Positions 58,154-64,000 of a stretch of 64,000 bases of DNA are shown here, one piece after another (positions within the stretch are counted from its first letter, which is position 1; each line of letters begins with the position of its first letter). A program made the translations under genes and the position numbers. The stretch covers positions 124,001 through 188,000 of the forward strand of contig NZ_PIGG01000064.1 of NCBI RefSeq assembly GCF_002924445.1, written 5' to 3'. The notes beneath the pieces were generated by a model. That model was not told the origin of the DNA, ran no database searches, and saw only the letters and a program-made list of their open reading frames with translations. This stretch comes from Minwuia thermotolerans (lineage in GTDB: Bacteria > Pseudomonadota > Alphaproteobacteria > Minwuiales > Minwuiaceae).

Positions 58154-61089
58154 ACCAGCCCTTCCGCCTGCATGACGGGTTGATCGACCGCAGCGCGACG
58201 CTCTCCTTCACCTTCGACGACCGGGCGTTCGAAGGACACCCGGGGGACACGCTAGCCTCGGCGCTGCTGGCCAATGGCGTGCGGCTTGTCGGCCGGTCGT
58301 TCAAGTATCACCGCCCGCGCGGCATCTTCGCCGCCGGATCGGAGGAGCCGAACGCGCTGGTGGAAGTGCGCGCCGGCGCCCGGCGTGAACCCAATACAAG
58401 GGCGACGGTCGCGGAGCTGTTCGAGGGGCTGGAGGCCCGAAGCCAGAACCACCGCGGTTCTCTGAAACGGGATCTGCTGGCGGTCAACGACCTGCTGGCG
58501 CCATTCCTCACGGCCGGCTTCTACTACAAGACGTTCATGTGGCCGCGGCGCTTCTGGGAGAAGGTCTACGAGCCGGCGATCCGCAACGCGGCGGGGCTGG
58601 GGCGCCTTTCAGGCGAGACCGACCCGGACAGTTACGACAAGGGCTTCCTGCACTGCGATCTGCTGGTGATCGGGGCCGGACCGGCCGGACTGACGGCGGC
58701 GCTGACCGCTGCCCGCGCCGGCCGGCGCGTGATCCTGGCGGATGAGGATTTCCGTCTCGGCGGCCGGCTCAATGCGGAGACGCTCGAGGTGAACGGACGC
58801 GCCGGGGCCGAATGGGCCGCCGCGGTGGCGGGCGAGCTCTCGGCCATGGAAAATGTCCGCGTCATGGCGCGGACGACCGTCATCGGCGCCTTCGATCATG
58901 GCGGCTATGGCGCGTTGCAGCGCATGACCGATCACCTGCCCGATCCGGGCGCCGCGCCGCGGCAGGTGTTCTGGCGCATCCGCGCCCGCCATGCGGTGCT
59001 CGCCGCCGGCGCCACCGAGCGGGCCATCGCCTTCGGCGGCAACGAGCGGCCCGGCGTGATGCTGGCCGGGGCCGTGCGGACCTATCTTAACCGCTACGGC
59101 GTCGCGCCCGGCCGGCGCGTGGCGGTGTTCACCAGCAACGATGATGGCTGGCGCACGGCATCCGACCTTCGCGAACAGGGCGTCGAGGTCGCGGCGGTGA
59201 TCGACGCGCGCGACTGCAATGCGCCGCTGGAACTGCCGGGCGTGGAAGCCGTGCGTGGCGGGAGGGTGGTCGAGACCAGGGGACGTCATGCCCTGAAGGA
59301 GGTCCGCCTGGCGGACGGCCGGCGGATCGAGGCCGATTGTCTCGCCGTCTCCGGCGGCTGGAACCCCAACGTCCACCTGACCTGCCATCACCGCGGGCGC
59401 CCGGTCTGGCGCGACGACATTGCCGCCTTCGTGCCAGGTCCGGACCTGCCGCCCGGCATGATGGTCGCGGGCGCCGCGGCGGGCGATCTCACCCTGGCGG
59501 CGGCGCTGCGCGCGGGCCGGGAGGCGGCGCTCTCGGCGCTGGACCTGGACGGGCCCGGGCCGGACCTGCCGCAGGCCGAGGACGAGCCTGCCCGGGTGAC
59601 GGCGCTCTGGCATGTCGCGGAAACCAGGGGCCGGGCCTGGCTGGATCTGCAGAACGACGTCACCGTCAAGGATGTCCGGCTCGCCGCGCAGGAGGGCTAC
59701 CGTGCCGTCGAGCAGGTCAAGCGCTATACCACCCTCGGCATGGCCACCGATCAGGGCCGCACCGCCAACGTGCCGGCGATCGGCGTGCTGGCGGAGACGC
59801 TTGGCAGGTCCATCGCGGAGACGGGAACGACGATCTTCCGCCCACCCTACACCCCGGTTCCCGTCGGCGCCTTCGCCGGCCGGTCGCGCGGCCCGGATCT
59901 CCGGCCGATACGCCGCACGCCCAGCCATGACTGGGCCGTCGAGCAGGGCGCGGTTTTCGTGGAGGCAGGCCAGTGGCTCCGCGCCCAGTGGTTCCCGCGG
60001 ACCGGCGAAACGCACTGGCGAGAGAGCGTCGACCGGGAGGTCCGGCAGGTGCGCTCGGCCGTGGGCGTCTGCGACGTCACGACGCTCGGCAAGATCGAGG
60101 TGCAGGGCCGTGACGCCGCGACTTTCCTCAATCGGATCTATGCCAATGGCTTTGCCAGACTGCCCGTCGGCAGGGTCCGTTATGGACTGATGCTGCGCGA
60201 GGACGGCTTCGTCTGTGACGACGGCACCGCGGCGCGGCTGGCCGAGGATCACTTCGTCATGACCACCACGACCGCCAATGCAGGGCTGGTGTTCCGCAAT
60301 CTGGAGTTCTACCGCCAGTGCCACTGGCCGGACCTCGACGTGCACCTGATCTCCGGCACCGATCAGTGGGCGCAGTTCGCGGTCGCCGGCCCGCGTTCGC
60401 GCGAGTTGCTGGGCAAGCTGGTCGACGCGGATACCGACATCTCCAACGAAGCCTTTCCCTTCATGGCCTGTGCCGAAATCACGGTCTGCGGCGGCGTGCC
60501 GGCCCGGCTGTTTCGCATCTCCTTTTCCGGCGAACTGGCCTATGAGGTCGCCGTGCCGGCGCGTTATGGCGACGCCCTGATCCGGGCGCTGATGGCGGCG
60601 GGCGGGCCGCTCGGCGGCGTCCCCTACGGCACCGAGGCGCTGGGGGTGATGCGTATCGAGAAGGGGCATCCGGCCGGCAACGAACTGAACGGCCAGACCA
60701 CGGCGCTGGATCTCGGCATGGACCGGCTGGTCAACAGGAAGAAGGTCGCCATCGGCAATGTCCTCTGCGACCGGCCGGAGATGAAGCGCGAGGACCGCTC
60801 GCGCCTGATGGGCTTCCGGCCCGTGGACCGCACGCGGGAGCTGCGTTCGGGCGCGCATTTCGTCGATCGGGGCGAAGCGGTGACCACCGGGAACGATCTC
60901 GGCTGGATGAGTTCGGCGGCGTGGTCGCCGACGCTGGGCCATTCGATCGGTCTCGGTTTCATCCGCCGCGGGGCAGCGCGCCTGGGCGATGTGGTTGTCG
61001 CGGCCGATCCGCTGCGGGACGAGATGATCGAGGTCGAAATCGTCTCGCCGCATTTCGTCGATCCGGACGGGGAGCGGCTGCGTGGCTGA
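58150..61089 (+). CDS. soxA: sarcosine oxidase alpha subunit
   Basis: The largest subunit, 979 residues. It has an N-terminal ferredoxin-like fold (GDTLASALLANGVRLVGRSFKYHRPRG), an NAD-binding Rossmann domain (VIGAGPAGLTAALTAARAG, about 173-190), and a C-terminal GcvT-like tetrahydrofolate-binding domain (about 600-970) that produces methylene-THF. It binds NAD and THF; NAD is not consumed. The ATG at 58150 overlaps soxD by 4 bp. The stop overlaps soxG by 8 bp. Confidence 0.93.
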   Translation: MNQPFRLHDGLIDRSATLSFTFDDRAFEGHPGDTLASALLANGVRLVGRSFKYHRPRGIFAAGSEEPNALVEVRAGARREPNTRATVAELFEGLEARSQNHRGSLKRDLLAVNDLLAPFLTAGFYYKTFMWPRRFWEKVYEPAIRNAAGLGRLSGETDPDSYDKGFLHCDLLVIGAGPAGLTAALTAARAGRRVILADEDFRLGGRLNAETLEVNGRAGAEWAAAVAGELSAMENVRVMARTTVIGAFDHGGYGALQRMTDHLPDPGAAPRQVFWRIRARHAVLAAGATERAIAFGGNERPGVMLAGAVRTYLNRYGVAPGRRVAVFTSNDDGWRTASDLREQGVEVAAVIDARDCNAPLELPGVEAVRGGRVVETRGRHALKEVRLADGRRIEADCLAVSGGWNPNVHLTCHHRGRPVWRDDIAAFVPGPDLPPGMMVAGAAAGDLTLAAALRAGREAALSALDLDGPGPDLPQAEDEPARVTALWHVAETRGRAWLDLQNDVTVKDVRLAAQEGYRAVEQVKRYTTLGMATDQGRTANVPAIGVLAETLGRSIAETGTTIFRPPYTPVPVGAFAGRSRGPDLRPIRRTPSHDWAVEQGAVFVEAGQWLRAQWFPRTGETHWRESVDREVRQVRSAVGVCDVTTLGKIEVQGRDAATFLNRIYANGFARLPVGRVRYGLMLREDGFVCDDGTAARLAEDHFVMTTTTANAGLVFRNLEFYRQCHWPDLDVHLISGTDQWAQFAVAGPRSRELLGKLVDADTDISNEAFPFMACAEITVCGGVPARLFRISFSGELAYEVAVPARYGDALIRALMAAGGPLGGVPYGTEALGVMRIEKGHPAGNELNGQTTALDLGMDRLVNRKKVAIGNVLCDRPEMKREDRSRLMGFRPVDRTRELRSGAHFVDRGEAVTTGNDLGWMSSAAWSPTLGHSIGLGFIRRGAARLGDVVVAADPLRDEMIEVEIVSPHFVDPDGERLRG

Positions 61090-61669
61090 GTTCGAACTGG
61101 CTCCGCGAAGCCCGCTCGGCGGCATCCGACAGGATTTCGGCGGTGTGAGCCTGTCGGAGCCGGCCGGGCTGGGTATCGCCGCGATCGCCGTGCCACGCGG
61201 CGGCGATGCGGCGCTGGCGGACGCCGTGCGCGCGGTCTGGGGCATGGAGTTGCCGACTGTCGGCCGTTATTCGATCGGAACGGACGGCCTTCGGCTCATC
61301 GGCATGTCGCCGGACCAGTTTTTCGCGGTCTTCCCGTGCGAGGGACCCGACGCGGCGCGGATCGTGGCGACGGCGTTGGGCGAGGCGGCCTGGGTCACTG
61401 AACAATCCGACGCCTGGGCCGTGCTCGACCTGGAGGGGCCAGGGGTGCGCGCCGCCCTGGAGCGTGTCTGTCCGCTGGACCTGCATCCGGACCTCTTTGC
61501 CGCCGACTTGGCCCAGCGCACGCTGATGGAGCATCTCTCGGTCATCGTCATGCGCCTGGCGGAAGACCGCTTCCGCCTGATGTCGCCCTCGTCGTCGGCC
61601 CTGTCGTTCCTGCACATGGTCGAGACGTCGGCGCGGAACATTGTGCGCGGCGGGGATCACGGGGCATAA
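61082..61669 (+). CDS. soxG: sarcosine oxidase gamma subunit
   Basis: A 195-residue subunit, distantly GcvT-like, that closes the folate-binding side of the complex. Recognised by position and by the pattern AWAVLDLEGPGVRAALERVCPLDLHPDLF with PSSSALSFLHMVE near the end. It starts with GTG at 61082, overlapping soxA by 8 bp. It is the last gene of soxBDAG; formate dehydrogenase begins 30 bp later, so a shared transcript is possible. Confidence 0.88.
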   Translation: MAEFELAPRSPLGGIRQDFGGVSLSEPAGLGIAAIAVPRGGDAALADAVRAVWGMELPTVGRYSIGTDGLRLIGMSPDQFFAVFPCEGPDAARIVATALGEAAWVTEQSDAWAVLDLEGPGVRAALERVCPLDLHPDLFAADLAQRTLMEHLSVIVMRLAEDRFRLMSPSSSALSFLHMVETSARNIVRGGDHGA

Positions 61670-61698
61670 AGGGCGTCCCGAAGGCTAGGAGACTGCCG

Positions 61699-63390
61699 GT
61701 GCAGGGCGAGGCTGAACGCAAGGGCGTCTGGAAATCCGGAAAGGGCAAGGGGCGCCGTACGCCGAAGGGCCGTCAGCTCGACGACGACGCCCTGGCCGAG
61801 GTGCGTAGCCTGCTGGGCGAACGGCCGCGCCGCCGCGACCTGCTGATCGAGCATCTGCACCTGATCCAGGACGCCTTCGGCCATCTTTCGGCCGCCCATC
61901 TCCGCGCTCTGGCGGAGGAGATGAAACTGGCCCAGGCCGAGGTCTACGAGGTCGCCACCTTCTACGCCCATTTCGACGTGGTGAAGGAGGGCGAGACCCC
62001 GCCGCCGCCGCTGACCATCCGGGTCTGCGACTCGCTTTCCTGCGAACTGGCCGGCGCGCAGGGTCTGATGCGGGCTCTGGCGGACGATTTTCCCGCGGAT
62101 CGGGTCCGGGTCGTCCGCGCGCCCTGCATGGGCCGCTGCGACACCGCGCCGGCGCTGGAGATCGGCCACAACCATATCGACGCCGCGACGCCGGCGAAGG
62201 TGAAGGCGGCGATCACGGCCAACGACGTCTACCCGCATATTCCCGACTACCAGAATCTCGCCGCCTACACCGCCAGGGGCGGCTATGTGGAACTGACCGA
62301 CCTCCGCGGCGGCGCGCGTTCGCCCGAGGAAGTGCAGCAGACGGTGCTCGAGTCCGGCCTTCGCGGTCTGGGCGGCGCGGGTTTTCCATCGGGCCGCAAA
62401 TGGTCTTTCGTCCGCAGCTACGAGGGGCCGCGCTATCTCGCCGTCAATGGCGACGAGGGCGAGCCCGGCACCTTCAAGGACCGCTATTTCCTTGAGCGGA
62501 CGCCGCATCTCTTCCTGGAGGGCGCGCTGATCGCCGCCTGGGCGGTCGAGGCCGAACGGATCTTCGTCTACATGCGCGACGAATACCCGGCGGTGCTCGA
62601 GATCCTGCGGCGGGAGATCGCCGCCCTGGAGAAGGCGCGGCTGATCGAGCCCGGGTATATCGACCTCCGTCGTGGCGCGGGCGCCTATATCTGCGGCGAA
62701 GAGAGCGCGATGATCGAGAGCATCGAGGGCAAGCGCGGCCTGCCGCGTCACCGCCCGCCCTATGTCGCCGAGGTCGGCGTCTTCGTCCGCCCGACGCTTG
62801 TCCACAATGTCGAGACGCTCCACTGGGTCGCGCGCATCGTCCGGGAGGGTCCGGAGATTCTGAGCTCGGTCGAGAAGAACGGCCGCAAGGGGCTGCGCGC
62901 CTACTCCGTCTCCGGTCGGGTGAAGGAGCCGGGGGTGAAGCTGCTGCCCGCGGGCTCGACCATCCGCGATCTGATCGAGGCGTCCGGCGGCATGCTCGAC
63001 GGTCATGTCTTCAAGGCCTACCAGCCCGGCGGTCCGTCATCCGGCCTGCTGCCGGCGGCGCTGGACGACGTGCCGCTCGACTTCGACATGCTGCAGCCTC
63101 ACGGCAGTTTCATCGGCTCGGCCGCCGTGGTCGTCCTTTCCGACAAGGACAGCGCCAGGGCCGCGGCGCTCAACATGCTGCGCTTCTTCGAGGACGAGAG
63201 CTGCGGCCAGTGCACGCCCTGCCGCGTCGGTTGCGAGAAGGCGGTCAAGCTGATGGAGGCGGATCGCTGGGACGGCGACCTGCTGGAAGACCTCTGCCAG
63301 GCCATGGCTGACGCATCGATCTGCGGTCTGGGCCAGGCCGCGCCGAACCCGATAAGATCGACCCTGAAGCATTTTCCGGGGGAAGTCTGA
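61699..63390 (+). CDS. formate dehydrogenase beta subunit, NuoE-NuoF fusion (FDH1-type)
   Basis: A 563-residue fusion of NuoE-like and NuoF-like modules, like the beta subunit of Methylorubrum FDH1. The NuoE part (about 30-175) has four cysteines for [2Fe-2S]: Cys110, Cys115, Cys143, Cys147. The NuoF part has the NADH/FMN loop RGLGGAGFPSGRKW (222-235), GAGAYICGEESAM and the [4Fe-4S] cysteines in ESCGQCTPCRVGCEK. It reduces NAD with electrons from formate. GTG 61699 has AGGAGA seven bases ahead. A basic 30-residue tail precedes the NuoE module. It follows soxG by 30 bp. Confidence 0.9.
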   Translation: MQGEAERKGVWKSGKGKGRRTPKGRQLDDDALAEVRSLLGERPRRRDLLIEHLHLIQDAFGHLSAAHLRALAEEMKLAQAEVYEVATFYAHFDVVKEGETPPPPLTIRVCDSLSCELAGAQGLMRALADDFPADRVRVVRAPCMGRCDTAPALEIGHNHIDAATPAKVKAAITANDVYPHIPDYQNLAAYTARGGYVELTDLRGGARSPEEVQQTVLESGLRGLGGAGFPSGRKWSFVRSYEGPRYLAVNGDEGEPGTFKDRYFLERTPHLFLEGALIAAWAVEAERIFVYMRDEYPAVLEILRREIAALEKARLIEPGYIDLRRGAGAYICGEESAMIESIEGKRGLPRHRPPYVAEVGVFVRPTLVHNVETLHWVARIVREGPEILSSVEKNGRKGLRAYSVSGRVKEPGVKLLPAGSTIRDLIEASGGMLDGHVFKAYQPGGPSSGLLPAALDDVPLDFDMLQPHGSFIGSAAVVVLSDKDSARAAALNMLRFFEDESCGQCTPCRVGCEKAVKLMEADRWDGDLLEDLCQAMADASICGLGQAAPNPIRSTLKHFPGEV

Positions 63391-63920
63391 TGCGTCTCGT
63401 CCTTTTCGCGTTCGGTTGTCTGACCTATGCCGCCGCCGCCGCTGCCGATCAGGCGCAGCCCTATGCCGGGCAGCAGCACCGGGCGGTGAGCAGCTACAGC
63501 GAACGTGAAGTCGCCGCCCTGCTCGCCGGTGAGGGGCGGGGCATGGCGAGGCCGGCGGAGCTGAACGGCTATCCGGGACCGTCGCACCTGCTGGACATGC
63601 AGGAGGAACTGGAACTCAGCGGCGAACAGATCGCCGTCATCCGCGCCGCCTTCGAGCGGATGCAGTTGAAGGCGCGCGATCTCGGCGCGCGGCTGGTCGA
63701 GGCGGAGGCGGAGCTGGATGCGCTGTTCCGCGACCGCCGCGCCGATCCGGACACACTCGTCGTGGCGCTGCGGAAGGCGGCGGACCTGCGGATGGAACTG
63801 CGGGAGACGCACCTGCGCGCCCACCTGGAAGTCACGCCCCTGCTGACCGCGCACCAGCGCGAGGCCTATGCGCTGCTGCGGGGCTACGGGGCCGGACACG
63901 GCAAGCACGGAAGGCACTGA
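63390..63920 (+). CDS. Spy/CpxP-like LTXXQ periplasmic protein
   Basis: A 176-residue exported protein with signal peptide (about 1-20) and a helical LTXXQ-type domain: LELSGEQIAVIRAAFERMQLKARDLG and LLTAHQREAY are the two repeats of the Spy/heavy-metal-sensor family. Such proteins are periplasmic chaperones or metal sensors. It begins with a TGATG coupling to the beta subunit stop and is followed two bases later by the alpha subunit start, so it is embedded in the formate dehydrogenase operon. Its role there is unknown; a periplasmic assembly or stress function is possible. Confidence 0.85.
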   Translation: MRLVLFAFGCLTYAAAAAADQAQPYAGQQHRAVSSYSEREVAALLAGEGRGMARPAELNGYPGPSHLLDMQEELELSGEQIAVIRAAFERMQLKARDLGARLVEAEAELDALFRDRRADPDTLVVALRKAADLRMELRETHLRAHLEVTPLLTAHQREAYALLRGYGAGHGKHGRH

Positions 63921-63921
63921 C

Positions 63922-64000
63922 ATGACAGTTTCCTTCACGCTCGACGGCCGGGTCGTCACCGCGGCCGAGGGCGAAAGCATCTGGGACGTGGCCAGGCGCG
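63922..64000 (+). CDS. formate dehydrogenase alpha subunit, 3' truncated by window edge
   Basis: The first 26 codons of a large gene run to the window end. They begin MTVSFTLDGRVVTAAEGESIWDVARR, the start of the NuoG-like [2Fe-2S] domain found at the N-terminus of FDH1/FdsA-type Mo/W formate dehydrogenases. Only the start is visible. It begins two bases after the Spy-like stop, and probably completes an operon of beta, Spy-like and alpha genes. Confidence 0.75.
   Translation, partial: MTVSFTLDGRVVTAAEGESIWDVARR

Noticed and set aside
58609-61245. 878-codon open frame opposite soxA and soxG
   Set aside because: It is the antisense frame of clear sarcosine oxidase genes and shows no domain motifs.
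1-64000. CRISPR arrays, tRNA or rRNA genes, insertion sequences
   Set aside because: No regularly spaced repeats, tRNA-like cloverleaf or CCA-ended sequences, transposase genes or prophage genes were seen.

Overview
This is a gene-dense, GC-rich window (roughly two thirds G+C by eye) with short intergenic gaps, many 4-bp ATGA overlaps and some GTG or TTG starts. The gene set points to an alphaproteobacterium: 5-aminolevulinate synthase (C4 haem route), an ETF-ubiquinone oxidoreductase, DUF1127 and DUF1289 proteins, heterotetrameric sarcosine oxidase, and a class GN sortase with its dedicated vWA target, a pair known mainly from marine proteobacteria. The genus cannot be fixed from sequence alone. 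No tRNA, rRNA, CRISPR array, prophage or insertion sequence was seen. The window cuts genes at both ends (a LysE exporter on the left, a formate dehydrogenase alpha subunit on the right).

Region by region. 1-7 kb: LysE exporter, release factor 3, TldD peptidase, an NAD-epimerase divergent from a LysR regulator, and a cyclic-nucleotide-binding EAL protein. 7-9.4 kb: a minus-strand acyl-CoA/aromatic-type operon (enoyl-CoA hydratase, cupin, MaoC hydratase, dienelactone hydrolase). 9.4-17 kb: a membrane protein, a family 4-like uracil-DNA glycosylase, ETF-QO, an EEP-family phosphodiesterase, a BCCT osmolyte transporter with a clear terminator, and ArgE. 17-21.7 kb: an RND efflux adaptor and pump. 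21.8-26.6 kb: an acyl-CoA operon with two adjacent acyl-CoA dehydrogenases plus an enoyl-CoA hydratase, divergent from a ThDP enzyme. 26.7-31.2 kb: ABC-2 permease, then the tightly coupled argD-argF-hslO-lipoprotein run.

31-44 kb: MscS channel, AsmA protein, a Nudix hydrolase with an interrupted Nudix box, HemA, an Hpt protein, a GH114-like hydrolase, a GcvA-like regulator divergent from a DUF1127-OsmC pair across a palindromic operator, a TlpA-like thioredoxin, a NeuD-like acyltransferase, an SMP-30 protein, a large protein with a decayed EAL-like domain, and DUF1289. 44-55.5 kb: DsbA-like protein, BepA-like M48 protease, a class I aminotransferase, a class IV aminotransferase resembling (R)-amine transaminases and flanked by two copies of a palindromic repeat, an SDR / citryl-CoA lyase-like / PRISE-reductase operon, the sortase pair, and a YcaQ-like glycosylase.

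55.5-64 kb forms a metabolic unit. A Fur-like box precedes bfd and bfr (iron storage), with a previously unlisted 45-residue reading frame coupled between them. Then comes soxBDAG (sarcosine to glycine plus a one-carbon unit), followed by an FDH1-type formate dehydrogenase beta subunit, a Spy/LTXXQ-like periplasmic protein and the start of the alpha subunit. Sarcosine demethylation and formate oxidation fit together as disposal of the methyl group of betaine-derived compounds; the BCCT transporter at 14 kb could supply the substrate, but that link is inference.
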